From Pseudofrankia sp. DC12 (GTDB lineage Bacteria > Actinomycetota > Actinomycetes > Frankiales > Frankiaceae): a DNA stretch of 64,000 nt. The notes below the pieces were generated by a model that worked only from the letters and a program-made list of their open reading frames with translations, was not told the DNA's origin and did not search any database. The stretch spans positions 1 to 64,000 of the forward strand of contig NZ_KQ031391.1 in the NCBI RefSeq assembly GCF_000966285.1, given 5' to 3'. Below are positions 33,290-42,172 of this stretch, piece after piece (within the stretch, counting starts at the first letter, position 1; each line of letters begins with the position of its first letter). Both the position numbers and the translations under genes were made by a program.

Positions 33290-33771
33290 GGCTGGCCCTT
33301 GGAGTCCCGATCAAGGTTGTGCTGAACGCCGGTGGCTTCAGCACCTCGCTCCTCGACACGTTCGGCTCAAAAACTGCCGGGCTGTCGAGCGCCTCAACCT
33401 TCGTCGCGCCGAAATCCGCCGCGATGACCACCTACGACAACGCGATGAGCAGCTATGCGCCAAAGCTGCTGGATCCGAGCGACGAGATCGCGACCGCGCC
33501 CTACGTGGCGGCGGACGAGATGATCCAGGGCCTCCGGTTGGCGAGCCCGTGCCCGACCCGTGCCACGTTCATCCGGAACCTACGCCAGGTAACGGACTTC
33601 ACCAGCAGTGGCCTGATGGCCCCGGTAGACCTGTCCAAGCCCAAGAAACCGCAGGTCTGCAAGAACTTCGTCAGGGTCGACCCGACCGGACGCGGTTTCA
33701 GCATGGTTCCCCCACCTGCGGCGCTCAACCACGCTGGGTTCTGGTGTGGCCAGGTGCTTTCAGGCTCATAG
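33290..33771 (+). pseudogene. truncated branched-chain-type ABC substrate-binding protein
   Basis: The last ~160 residues of a type-1 periplasmic binding protein are readable (GVPIKVVLNAGGFSTSLLD ... YDNAMSSYAP ... APYVAADEMIQGL ... STRATF-like RATFIRNLRQVTDFTSSGLMAPVDL), ending at a natural stop after GFWCGQV. The N-terminal lobe, signal peptide and lipobox are missing and the frame upstream is interrupted. No permease or ATPase genes are near. The remnant would not function. Confidence 0.7.
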
Positions 33772-34183
33772 CCGGGCTGACTACGCGCCGGGGTCGCGGA
33801 GCCCGACCGCGTCGTGGCGCCAGAAACTGTTCCGCGTAGACCAGTGTCCCGGTCATCCACGGCTGGTAGGTGGGAAGACGCAGGCCCTGGAAGCAGGGCC
33901 GCGGCAAGATAACAGCCCGGATTGATCAAACTACACTTCCAGTCTGATCGCGCCTGAGGAAGTGCTTAGAGTTGATCAGGAAACCCAGTAACCACAGGCG
34001 GTTCACGTCGCTGTCGGCCTATCCGTGCCGACCGAATCCGACTACCTTGAGTTGTCACACGCTACTGAGCGTGATCGCCGCGCCGCTCGTGACGAACCTC
34101 CATGGCCGGGACCGTGGCGGCCGCCGCCTGCCGGCTGCATCCGGCTTTTGGCTGCGACGACCGCGCCGAGGCCGGACTGGTCA
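33772..34183. other. intergenic region, nothing firm
   Basis: Between the binding-protein remnant and the end of the M50 protease gene. A plus-strand frame of 100 codons (34025-34327) ends antisense to the protease tail and looks somewhat protein-like near its end (LPGPAQILTSGPDDIAAY), but it has no start support. Nothing else is recognised. Confidence 0.3.
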
Positions 34184-35719
34184 TCAGTCGGCGGCGACCC
34201 CGGCCTGGGCCGCCACATCGCGGCCGCGCTTCCCGGACCCGCTCAGATCCTTACCAGCGGCCCCGATGACATCGCCGCCTACACCGCCACACTCGACCGC
34301 GCCGACGTTCTCGTCGAGCCGATCTGAAGTCCGTCGACCGCCGCCGGGGCGTCGGCGCGCCGTCAGGAGAGCCACCGCGACCCGCGGCACTCGGCGGGAG
34401 ATCCGGAGCAGCATGACGATCATTCCGGCGGCCGGCAACGCGACCAGGACCATGCTGACGGCCCCGGCGAGTGCGGCGACCACCTCTCCGCTGGACAGTG
34501 CCCGGCACACCTGGCTGAACTCGCCGCGCACCGCCGAGGCCGTCCGGGGCAGCACGAAGGGCGCGTAGACCACCACCATGACGAGGTTGACCACGATCAC
34601 CGGTCCGGCGAACAGCGCCCAGGCGGTCACCATGACCTGGGCCCGTCTGGTCAGGCCGGCCAGCGGCGGATTCGGGGCCGATCTCGTGCCTGGCCGAGCT
34701 CGCCGCCGGAACGGGATCGCGCGCGCCGCCGCCCGGGCCGCCGAGCGCATGGCCGGACCCATTCGGTCGAACAGGTCCGGCACCCCGACGAGATCGCTGA
34801 CGACGTAGTAACCGTCCAGCCGGACGAACGGTGCGAGCTGCCGCACCGCGTCCAGGTGAACGAGGACCGCGGCTGTCACGAGCACCTCGGCCCGGGTGAT
34901 GGCGAACGCGCCGATGACGAGCAGCGCGAAGATCCCGTTGAAGTAGACACCCCCCAGGTCGGTGCGCAGCCGCCCCCGGCGAGGCAGCCGGTAGGAGTCG
35001 GTGACGTCGGTGAAGAAGGCCGGCCAGACGAGGTACATGCCGACGCCGATCACACCCGGCCGCGCACCGCCGTAGCGGCAGGCCGCCGCGTGGCCGCACT
35101 CGTGGAACAACGCGCAGACGAGGGTCAGCCCGACCAGCGCCAGGATCATCCACGGGGTGGCCAGCACCGCGGCCGCGCTGTCCCGGGCGCTGTGCCGACC
35201 GAACAGCCAGACATCGGCGGACACCAGCCCGGCCAGCAGGACTGCCATGGCCGCCGGCCGGAAGAGCACCGCGAGCGCCCCGCTGATCCGGTGGACGACC
35301 GGCGCGGGCAGCAGGGTCCGCCTGCCGGCGAGCAGCAGCAGCGAGTTCGCCCGCGGCGCGGGGGTGACCCCGGTCGGGGCGGCGATCAGACCGAGCGGCA
35401 TGAGCCGGTGCGCCAGCAGGTACGCGACGTCGTCGCCGCTCACCTGGCGACCGCAGCGCGTCCCGGCGTGCCCGGCGATCGCGGCGAGGTCGCGGCTGCC
35501 GTCCGCCGCCTCGAGGATCCGCGCGAGCAGCTCGGTGAGCGCCACGGCCTGGCCGTCGGCCCGACGCGCCAGGAAGACGGGCCGCGCGAGGCCCGACCCG
35601 GCGAACTCGCCGAGCAACGCCAGGCCGTCGGCCCGGACCGGCCGGGCGGGCAGCGCGGCCCGACCCGGCTCGGCGCTGCCCGCGCCTGCTGACGCGTGCG
35701 GGAGCGCGGGCTCGTTCAT
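34184..35719 (-). CDS. M50-family membrane metalloprotease with N-terminal RRE-like domain
   Basis: The protein has 511 residues from ATG 35719, with GAGAGGA seven bases upstream. Residues ~45-115 look like a PqqD-type RiPP recognition element (LTELLARILEAADGSRDLAAIAGH ... VSGDDVAYLLAHRLMPLGLI). Several membrane helices follow, with zinc motif HECGH (about residues 204-208) at the end of one and a RLDGYY-VVSDLVGVPDL segment (about 297-313) for the third ligand, as in the peptide zinc metalloproteases of RiPP loci. It would bind leader peptides through the RRE and cleave in the membrane. Two precursor-like genes lie directly upstream on the same strand. The last ~50 residues are low-complexity and may be an accidental extension. 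Confidence 0.82.
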   Translation of the reverse strand: MNEPALPHASAGAGSAEPGRAALPARPVRADGLALLGEFAGSGLARPVFLARRADGQAVALTELLARILEAADGSRDLAAIAGHAGTRCGRQVSGDDVAYLLAHRLMPLGLIAAPTGVTPAPRANSLLLLAGRRTLLPAPVVHRISGALAVLFRPAAMAVLLAGLVSADVWLFGRHSARDSAAAVLATPWMILALVGLTLVCALFHECGHAAACRYGGARPGVIGVGMYLVWPAFFTDVTDSYRLPRRGRLRTDLGGVYFNGIFALLVIGAFAITRAEVLVTAAVLVHLDAVRQLAPFVRLDGYYVVSDLVGVPDLFDRMGPAMRSAARAAARAIPFRRRARPGTRSAPNPPLAGLTRRAQVMVTAWALFAGPVIVVNLVMVVVYAPFVLPRTASAVRGEFSQVCRALSSGEVVAALAGAVSMVLVALPAAGMIVMLLRISRRVPRVAVALLTARRRPGGGRRTSDRLDENVGAVECGGVGGDVIGAAGKDLSGSGKRGRDVAAQAGVAAD

Positions 35720-35807
35720 CGAACGTCCTCTCAGCGCCATGGTGATCCGCGCGGCGAGGCGCCCGACAGTGCCTGCTCGTCGACTGGCCTGTTCGTCGAA
35801 CCGGGAA

Positions 35808-36236
35808 TCACATACCGAACAGCCGCCGAATGAGATCCAGCCATTGACCGCCGCCTGGCTGTGCGCTCTCCGGGTGGAGATCGCTGCCAGGAGCGCTGGC
35901 GGCAGGCGAGTCGCCGGCGTGGTGCCCGGCGGCAAAGCTGTCCGGGCTCGACTGCTGGACTATGATGTTGATCGTCGGCATGAAGGTAATCACGACCGGC
36001 ATGTAGCCGCCGCTGACCTGCGGCTGCGAGACGGTGTTTACCACCGCATTGTTCGAAGCGGGCGATCCGATTGGGAAGTTGCTTGAAGTGGGCGAGTTGA
36101 CCGCGGCGTTGGTGGGGGAGAACCCATACCGGCTGGTCCCGACCGCGGCGAGCGTCGTCCGGTCGGGAAGCAGCTCCGCCCACTCGTCGGTCAGCTCTCC
36201 GCGATTGCCCCAGTGGTTCATGCCGGCGTCACTCAT
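35808..36236 (-). CDS. RiPP-precursor-like protein B
   Basis: The protein has 142 residues from ATG 36236, behind GGGGAGACGG. The N-terminus has ELTDEWAELLPDRTTLAAV, nearly the same as protein A. Then comes an Asn/Ser/Pro-rich segment with NAAVNSPTSSN and GSPASNNAVVNT, a hydrophobic stretch (PVVITFMPTINIIV), a Ser/Ala/Gly linker and a C-terminal amphipathic end (WLDLIRRLFGM). The conserved acidic N-terminal motif looks like a leader recognised by the RRE of the downstream protease. No signal peptide is present. The modified residues, if any, are unknown. It is longer than most RiPP precursors. Confidence 0.7.
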   Translation of the reverse strand: MSDAGMNHWGNRGELTDEWAELLPDRTTLAAVGTSRYGFSPTNAAVNSPTSSNFPIGSPASNNAVVNTVSQPQVSGGYMPVVITFMPTINIIVQQSSPDSFAAGHHAGDSPAASAPGSDLHPESAQPGGGQWLDLIRRLFGM

Positions 36237-36360
36237 TTCCGTCTCCCCGTAAAGTGCCTCCGCGACAGTCCTCAATGAGTGAGGCTAGCGGACCAGGGAA
36301 GGAGAGTGAAACATCTGCGCGGGCGTGTCGCCGAGCCGGGAATTTACTCCTGCCCGCCGG

Positions 36361-36621
36361 TCACCACTGGTTGAGGAAGGTGTCACCAAGGGCGACGGAA
36401 TTGATGTACGCACCGGCGTTGCCGATCGCCTGCACCATCGAGCTGTTGCCGGTGACGACGTTGTTGCTGGCCGGTGAGTTGACCGGTGAGTTGTTACCGG
36501 TACCCACGGACTGACCGTTCTGGAACACCATCAGCGTGATCCGGTCAGGCAAGAGCTCGACATATTCTGCCGCCAGCTCGGCCACGTCCATCCCGGGCCG
36601 GACTGTCTCCGTCAGATCCAT
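36361..36621 (-). CDS. RiPP-precursor-like protein A
   Basis: The protein has 86 residues from ATG 36621, behind GGTGGGG; the frame is open to 36873 but the extension is Arg/Pro-rich and has no better start. The presumed leader (VAELAAEYVELLPDRITLMV) matches protein B. The presumed core is rich in Asn, Ser, Gly and Val: GNNSPVNSPASNN, then VVTGNSSMVQAIGNAG and a terminal FLNQW. It has no Cys and few Thr, which argues against a classical lanthipeptide. It is followed by protein B (124 bp) and the RRE-M50 protease on the same strand, probably one transcript. Confidence 0.7.
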   Translation of the reverse strand: MDLTETVRPGMDVAELAAEYVELLPDRITLMVFQNGQSVGTGNNSPVNSPASNNVVTGNSSMVQAIGNAGAYINSVALGDTFLNQW

Positions 36622-37283
36622 TACCCCACCATCCCCACGTTCGGTCCCCGAACCGCGCCCGCGTTGACTGTCATGAGGGCACGGCTGGTGGCTCGCGACG
36701 ATTTGTGACGCATATGCCTCGGCTGGTGATGCGGGCGCCACCGCAGAAGTCGCCCCGGTATCAGGACGGACTTCCTGGCCCGCGGCATCCGGCCGGTACA
36801 TCAGGACCCTAGGCCCGGCCACGACGGACCGCAAAGCGATGTTGCCCGCCCCGGAGGGGACACCGTTCGGCATCTCGCGGCTCTCCCTGGGGCGGCCGGC
36901 GACCCTGCGCCGCTGCGGCCAGGGCCGCCGGCCTGCGCGCCCGAGGCTGCCGGCTCCGGCCGGTCAGGCCGGCCGCCCGACTCGGGCGGCCGACGCCGCC
37001 GACCGGAGCCGGACGCGGGTCAGGGCCGGTCGACCTGGCCGCTCCACGCCCCGGACTCGGTGCCACGCTCCTCGATGAATGCCTTGAACCGCTTCAGGCC
37101 GGCCTTCACCCGCCGGTCGTCCGCGCCGACGGCCGAACCGACCTCCGGCTCCGTGAGCCTTTGGTTTTGGGTCGGCGCCGGCGGACAGGGCGTCAATATC
37201 ATCGGCGAATTATCGAACAACTGTGGCGGCGATCTGGGGTTGATAAGCAGGTCGCTGCGGGGTCTCACGCGAATTGTCATCCA
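36622..37283. other. upstream region of the RiPP-like locus
   Basis: It should contain the promoter of the precursor genes. A GC-rich palindromic stretch lies at about 36900-37000 (repeated CGGCCGG-type blocks). A minus-strand frame ending at 37020 reads plausibly over its last 45 codons (LTEPEVGSAVGADDRRVKAGL ...) but has no start support. No modification enzyme gene is present before the IS30 copy at 37376, which may have removed part of the cluster. Confidence 0.35.
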
Positions 37284-37298
37284 ATGAACGAGTCCGCG

Positions 37299-37375
37299 AT
37301 GAGCATGGTCGACAAGGTGCGAAACACGCTGCAGCGCGTCACGGGACACGCAAGCGGACCGCCGGCCGAGTCACT
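37299..37375 (+). pseudogene. 5' stub of a CsbD-like stress protein gene cut by IS30
   Basis: ATG 37299 opens MSMVDKVRNTLQRVTGHASG, the usual start of small CsbD-family stress proteins. After about 25 codons the frame runs into the left inverted repeat of the IS30 element. The rest of the gene is not found on the other side of the IS. Confidence 0.6.
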
Positions 37376-37401
37376 GGGCGGAATCAAGCGGTCATGGCGA
37401 C
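37376..37401 (+). repeat. IS30 left terminal inverted repeat
   Basis: GGGCGGaATCAAgCGGTC followed by TGGCGAC; overlaps the transposase stop codon. It matches the right end in 21 of 26 positions. Confidence 0.85.
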
Positions 37402-38390
37402 ACATGACTTTCCAGCAGCTCGGTAAAGACCTCGAGCGGCGTCGCCCATTTGAGCGTCTGCCGTGGCCGCCCATTCAGCTGCGTGGCCACCATATCAAGT
37501 TCTTCCTGCGTGTGCAAGGACAGGTCGGTGCCCTTCGGGAAGTACTGGCGCAGCAACCCGTTGGTGTTCTCGTTCGAGCCGCGCTGCCACGGTGAGTGCG
37601 GGTCGCAGAAATACACGGGAATACCGGTGCGGACGGTGAAATCGGCGTGCCGGGCCATCTCCTTTCCCTGGTCCCAGGTCACCGAGTTCCGCATGAACTC
37701 GGGCAGGGTCTCCATCTTCTTGCCCAGCAGGTAGGCGACCTTGTCGGCGTTACGGTCGTACGGTATTCGCACCAACATCACGAACCGGGTCGTGCGCTCG
37801 ACCAGCGTGGCGATCTGCGACTTGTTGCCCTTCCCGATGATCAGGTCGCCCTCCCAGAAACCGGGGACGGCGCGGTCCTCGGCCTCCTTCGGCCGCTCGC
37901 TGATGTTGACCATGCCGACGATCCCGCCCCTGGTCAGGGTGCTGCGCGACCGGTTGACCCGCCTGGCCCGGCCCTTACGCAGCGCGATCTTCAGTTCCGT
38001 CCGCAGCTCGCCGCGCGCCTGGAGGTAGAGGCACTCGTAGATTGTTTCGTGGCTCACGCGCATGCTCTCGTCGTCGGGAAAGTCCGTGCGCAGTCTCTCG
38101 CTGATCTGCTTCGGCGACCACTTCTCGACCAGGCCGGTGTTCACCGCGTCGTGCAGCTCCTTCGACGCGACGAGTTTCCGTTCCTTCGGGCGGGCGCACA
38201 TCAGATCACACCGTGCCTGCGCATCCACCGCCCGATACGCCGCGGCACCGCCGTTACGCTCGATCTCCCGGGAGATCCCCGAATGATGACGACCGAGCAC
38301 AGCGGCGATATACCGAGCCGAACGCTCCTGACTCAACTCCCGCGAGATGACCTCGCGGTCCTCCACCGTCAACCGCTCCCGTACGCCCAT
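37392..38390 (-). CDS. IS30-family transposase
   Basis: The protein has 332 residues, full length for the family. An N-terminal HTH_38-type domain (LTVEDREVISRELSQERSARYIAAVLGRHHSGISREIERN) and a second HTH (WSPKQISERLRTDFPDD) precede the DDE catalytic core: first Asp in GFWEGDLIIGK, second Asp in SVTWDQGKEMARH, Glu in GSNENTNGLLRQYFPKGTDL. The gene ends inside the left terminal repeat. No frameshift is visible, so the element may be active. Confidence 0.95.
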   Translation of the reverse strand: MGVRERLTVEDREVISRELSQERSARYIAAVLGRHHSGISREIERNGGAAAYRAVDAQARCDLMCARPKERKLVASKELHDAVNTGLVEKWSPKQISERLRTDFPDDESMRVSHETIYECLYLQARGELRTELKIALRKGRARRVNRSRSTLTRGGIVGMVNISERPKEAEDRAVPGFWEGDLIIGKGNKSQIATLVERTTRFVMLVRIPYDRNADKVAYLLGKKMETLPEFMRNSVTWDQGKEMARHADFTVRTGIPVYFCDPHSPWQRGSNENTNGLLRQYFPKGTDLSLHTQEELDMVATQLNGRPRQTLKWATPLEVFTELLESHVSP

Positions 38391-38435
38391 CCACCATCCA
38401 GCCCCTCGACACCATCGCGATCATCCTATCGGGGC

Positions 38436-38461
38436 GTCGCTACGACCGTTTGATGCCGCCC
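38436..38461 (-). repeat. IS30 right terminal inverted repeat
   Basis: Reverse complement reads GGGCGGcATCAAaCGGTC then GTAGCGAC, partner of 37376-37401. It lies 45 bp upstream of the transposase start. Confidence 0.85.
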
Positions 38462-38780
38462 TGGGTGGCGCGAACGGCCCCGGCTCGGTGATGTTCTCGG
38501 TGAGCGCCCCGACCTCGGCGACCGCCCTGCGCCTCTACTGGATGAGCGCGTTCGACCCGGCGGTCCACGGCGATGGCCCGTCGAGGGCGTCGGCCTGCGA
38601 GCCGTCGAGGGCCGGATCCGGGCGCCGACCAGAAGATCGTCGAATCGCAGCGCCCGGCCAGGGTGTTCGCCGCCACCGAGACGCACCGCGCGTTCGACGC
38701 CCTCGGCGTCGCCTACCGCAAGGCGCTACGCGAATGGGCTTCGCCGGCTGGCCACCGCCGCGGGCCGCGCGGCGACGCGC
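38462..38780 (+). pseudogene. C-terminal remnant of a Rieske-type ring-hydroxylating oxygenase
   Basis: Directly after the IS30 right end the frame reads LGGANGPGSVMFSVSAPTSATALRLYWMSAFDP, then shifts; further on ADQKIVESQRP and FDALGVAYRKALREW are readable in another frame. The IVESQRP motif is characteristic of the end of Rieske oxygenase alpha subunits. The N-terminal Rieske [2Fe-2S] and iron-binding parts are missing, and there is at least one frameshift near 38570-38620. It would not be functional. Confidence 0.6.
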
Positions 38781-39164
38781 CCGCGGCGCGGCGACACCCG
38801 TCCAACGCCGGCTCAAGGTTCCCAGCGTTGAGTCTGCATCCCGAGAAACCAGCGGGAGGCACCACTTCAGCCGCACCACTTCAGCCACATCACGGAGGAC
38901 AACTGACCGTCTATCGCGATCACGGCGCGTCGAACAGCGCGCTCACTGATTCGCCGTTGTGGATGCGCCGGACTGCTTCGGCCAACGCCGGGGCAATCGA
39001 GAGGACCCGCAGCTTGTCGGTGCGGTGCTCCATCGGAATCGGCACGGTGTTGGTGCACACGATCTCCAGCACATCAGGCTGGTCTGACAACCGGTTGAGG
39101 GCTCCCGCCGAAAACAGTCCGTGCGTGCAGGCAACACGGATCGAACGCGCTCCCAACTCGCGCA

Positions 39165-39175
39165 GGCGCTCCAGG
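39165..39175 (+). repeat. target-site duplication, left copy (GGCGCTCCAGG)
   Basis: Exact 11-bp match to 41261-41271, immediately outside the IS4-family terminal repeat. Length fits IS4-type transposition and shows a direct insertion. Confidence 0.92.
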
Positions 39176-41260
39176 CAATGCCGTTGTAAGGCGCTTGATC
39201 GCGAGGTGTGAGGTACCCGGCCGCGCCTGAGCTAACGGTGACGTTGGGTGACGGTCGGGGGTGGGGTGGGAGGTCGCCGGAGCGGAGGATTTGGGTGCTG
39301 GGAGTGCCCGGATTGCGGGGTTTGAGCGGATCTCCGGGTGAGGTGAAGGGTGTCGAAGCCAGTTCCCTGACCCGGAGTCCGCCGTGTCCTGTTTCTATCC
39401 TGTCGTCCCGTCGGTCGCGCTGCCCGGGGTGGCCTTCGGCCGGGTCGGTGCCGGGCTGCTGGCGGTGCGTGCCGAGGACCTGGCCGCGGGGCCGGTTCGC
39501 ACGGCCGGGCGCCGCGGCGGCGGCCGGGCGCCGGCCCGCGACCGCCGCGGCCTGCTCACGCTGGCTGAGGGCGCGCTCCCGGCCCGCCACGGCGACCAGG
39601 TGATCGTCTACCGGCCGGTGCTGGCCGGGACGCTCAGGGCCTACGACAACGGGGATCTGGCCCTGTCGGGCCGGGCGGCGGACCACGTGTCGCTGGGAGC
39701 GGCGGAGGCCGAGCTCGACCGGCGGCTCGGCCCCGGCGCGCTCGACCGGCTGATCGCCGAGGCGTTCACCCAGTTCCAGGCGACGACACCGCCCGGCAGC
39801 GACGACGCCGCACCTGATGACGCCGTGCGCGGGCAGGAGACGGCGTTGGCGTTGACCCGGGGGGTCGTCGTGCGGGCGCTGGTCCTGGGGTCGTGGATGG
39901 CGGGCACCGGGTGGGACGACGTGCTGGCGGCGTTGTTCGCGCCGGTCGCGGACGTCCCGTTCACCCGCTGCTCCGCCACGCCCGGCGGGCCGGCGTTCTC
40001 CCGGGCGCGGCGCGGCGTGCCGGGGGTGGTGGTCGCCGCGGTGTGCGAGGCGGTCCTGGTGGTGCTGCGCGCGGAGCTCCTCGACCCGCACGACCCACAG
40101 GCGCTGGCCGCGGGAGCGTTCCGGGTCGCCGGCTTCGACGGGACCCTCCTGCGGCTGCCCGACACGGCGGCGAACCGGGAGCGCTTCGGGGCGGGCACCG
40201 ACCCGGCGCCGTTCCCGCACGTCCGCCTTCTGATCGACGTCGACGCTGGGACGAAGACCCCGCTCGGCTACGCCCACGGCCCGTCCTCGGGCGCGAAGGA
40301 CGCCGGTGAGCAGACGCTGCTCGAGCAGGTCGCGACCGCCACCCCGGCGATCTGTCACCCTGGGCTCCTGCACGTCGGGGACCGTAACTTCCCCGGCGCC
40401 GAGCGGCTGAGGCGGCTGACCGGCGCCGGGATGAACCTCGCGGTGCGGCTGCGCGCCGGGATCACCGTCGACGTCGACACGTGGCTGCCCGACGGCTCGG
40501 CGCTCGTCGACCTCGGCACCGACGACGTGCTGCACGGCTGGCGCGACGTCGAGTGGGACGTGTTCGCCGACGGCGTCCACACCGGTGAGACGTTCGCCGT
40601 GGCCACGAACATCACCGACCCCGCCGCGCTGCCCGCGCTCGCTCTCACCGCCGGCTACCGGGCCCGATGGGGCGCGACCGAGACCCCGATCCGCGAGACC
40701 AAGGCCACCCTGAACGACTCCGGACCCGGAGCCGGGCCGATGCTGCGCGCCACCGACCCGTTCGAGGTCGACCAGGAGATCCCCGCTCTCCTGCTCGGGG
40801 CGGCTCTCCTGCGCGCGGTGCAGCGCAGCGCCGCCGCGCAGGCCACCCCCGCCCAGCGCGGCGCCCGCGCCGGGCAGCCGGTCCTGGCCCGGGAACTGTC
40901 CACCAAGGCCACGGTGCTCGCGCTCACCCGCCACCTCGGCGCGGCGACCCCCGGCCTGCCCGACGAGGTCGTCGCACACCGGCTCGCCGCCATCCACAGC
41001 GCACTCAGCCGGCGGCGCAACACCCCCGACCGCAACCGCACCCGCGAACGCCGGGCGAAGAGCGTCTCGGAGTTCCCCCACGCCGGACCCGGCCTCACCA
41101 CCCGCAAGGTCGTCTACGAGACCCGGATCTGCGGACCGATCACCGACACCCTCACCACGGCGGCCCCAACACTCACGCTTCCCGATGTCACCGAACGTGA
41201 CCACACTCAGCCAGCCATGGCAGCCTGACCCACGCGATCAAGAGAGTTTCACTGGCATTG
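39176..41260 (+). mobile_element. IS4-family insertion sequence, 2085 bp
   Basis: It is bounded by imperfect inverted repeats that both start CAATGCC and share CTTGATCGCG about 17-28 bases in, flanked by the 11-bp duplication GGCGCTCCAGG. One transposase gene fills most of it. It is inserted in the prs-like gene. Intact duplication and ends imply a recent event. Confidence 0.92.
39384..41228 (+). CDS. IS4-family transposase
   Basis: The protein has 614 residues from GTG 39384. The DDE domain is visible: VAGFDGTLLRLPDT (first Asp), LLHVGDRNFPGAERL (second Asp), and YRARWGATETPIRETKATL, the Y-(2)-R-(3)-E-(6)-K signature of IS4-type enzymes. The N-terminal ~200 residues are Ala/Arg-rich with the conserved FSRARRGVP region. 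No frameshift is seen. The long antisense frame of 753 codons over this gene is a shadow. Confidence 0.95.
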   Translation: MSCFYPVVPSVALPGVAFGRVGAGLLAVRAEDLAAGPVRTAGRRGGGRAPARDRRGLLTLAEGALPARHGDQVIVYRPVLAGTLRAYDNGDLALSGRAADHVSLGAAEAELDRRLGPGALDRLIAEAFTQFQATTPPGSDDAAPDDAVRGQETALALTRGVVVRALVLGSWMAGTGWDDVLAALFAPVADVPFTRCSATPGGPAFSRARRGVPGVVVAAVCEAVLVVLRAELLDPHDPQALAAGAFRVAGFDGTLLRLPDTAANRERFGAGTDPAPFPHVRLLIDVDAGTKTPLGYAHGPSSGAKDAGEQTLLEQVATATPAICHPGLLHVGDRNFPGAERLRRLTGAGMNLAVRLRAGITVDVDTWLPDGSALVDLGTDDVLHGWRDVEWDVFADGVHTGETFAVATNITDPAALPALALTAGYRARWGATETPIRETKATLNDSGPGAGPMLRATDPFEVDQEIPALLLGAALLRAVQRSAAAQATPAQRGARAGQPVLARELSTKATVLALTRHLGAATPGLPDEVVAHRLAAIHSALSRRRNTPDRNRTRERRAKSVSEFPHAGPGLTTRKVVYETRICGPITDTLTTAAPTLTLPDVTERDHTQPAMAA

Positions 41261-41271
41261 GGCGCTCCAGG
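41261..41271 (+). repeat. target-site duplication, right copy (GGCGCTCCAGG)
   Basis: Partner of 39165-39175 on the other side of the IS4-family element, inside the prs-like coding sequence. Confidence 0.92.
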
Positions 41272-42172
41272 AGCTCAAGGACCGTGCTGCCCTTGGCGAT
41301 TTCGTCGTCCAACACGATGACATCCCGGTCGGCGATGTCGCCGATGACCGAGCTGATGCTCACCCGGTCATCGGCGAAGCGCTGCTTGGCCCCGGCGGCC
41401 ACCTTCGCGCCCAACAGCCGGGCGAAGGCTGCCGCCTCCTTTGCGTTGCCCAGATCCGGGGACACGACCGTCATGTTGGTCAGGTCGTAGCGGCGGAAGT
41501 GCTGCGCGAGTTCCCTCAGCGCATGGAGATGGTCCACCGGAACAGAGAAAAACCCGTGCACCTGCGGCGAGTGCAGCGTCAGCGCCAGAACACGGCTCGC
41601 TCCAGAGGTGACCAGCAGGTCCGCCACCAGGCGCCCGCCGATAGAGATTCTCGGCGCGTCCTTCTTGTCGGAGCGGGCATAGGCGTAGTGCGGCATCACC
41701 ACGGTGATACGGCTGGCGGACGCCCCGCGAGCGGCGTCACACATCAGCAACAGCTCGACGAGGTGCTCCTGCACGGGAGTGACCAACGGCTGGACCAGGA
41801 AGACATCCCGTTCACGGCAGTTCGCCTGCAGTTGCACCTCGAGACAATCGTTCGCGAACCGGTTCACCCGGACCGGACTCAGAGGGACCCCCAGGTGAGC
41901 GCACACCTCCGCCGCCAGCTCGGGGTGAGCACTACCGCTGAACACGGCGATCTCTCGCACGACACTCCTCGCTTGATCGACTCGAGTCCATGCACACGCT
42001 GGTGCCACGACCGCCGAGGTTAGCCCGTCGCGTGATCGGTGGCGGTGTCCCTGGTGGTCACGAAACAGGCTCAGCTACGACCGCCGGAGGGCTGAATCGG
42101 CGACATGGAGACGCCGCGGCGGGCGAGGCAGGATGGGGCTCGGCGCCACAGTCGCGGCCAGCCTGCCGGGTC

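Larger units (their letters stand above)
37376..38461 (-). mobile_element. IS30-family insertion sequence, 1086 bp
   Basis: It has one intact transposase gene and imperfect 26-bp terminal inverted repeats (37376-37401 and 38436-38461; 21 of 26 positions match, GGGCGG-ATCAA-CGGTC-T-GCGAC). Size is typical of the family. The 2-3 bp flanks are not a duplication and the flanking genes differ (CsbD-like left, Rieske-like right), which suggests later recombination. Confidence 0.9.
38920..41960 (-). pseudogene. prs: prs-like ribose-phosphate pyrophosphokinase gene split by an IS
   Basis: The N-terminal ~230 codons run from GTG 41960 (GAGGAG upstream) to 41261; the C-terminal ~85 codons resume at 39175 and end at 38920. 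Joined across the 11-bp duplication the protein is about 314 residues, normal for PRPP synthetase. Family motifs are present: FSGSAHPELA, VMPHYAYARSDKKD, TLHSPQVHGFF, VVSPDLGNAKEAAAF, the PRPP loop VLDDEIAKGST (canonical DDMIDTGGT, so divergent) and ACTHGLFSAGA. It probably was a second, divergent copy and is now inactive. In place, the first part continues only seven codons into the IS (PMPVKLS). Confidence 0.88.

Noticed and set aside
34025-34327. Plus-strand frame of 100 codons antisense to the protease tail
   Set aside because: The end reads plausibly, but there is no start support and it conflicts with the M50 gene.
37020-37349. Minus-strand frame of 109 codons upstream of the RiPP-like locus
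   Set aside because: The last 45 codons look protein-like, but there is no ribosome binding site or family match and the frame runs across the CsbD-like start.
38943-41204. Minus-strand frame of 753 codons over the IS4-family transposase
   Set aside because: Antisense shadow. Only its last ~85 codons, left of the IS, are genuine: they are the C-terminal end of the split prs-like gene.
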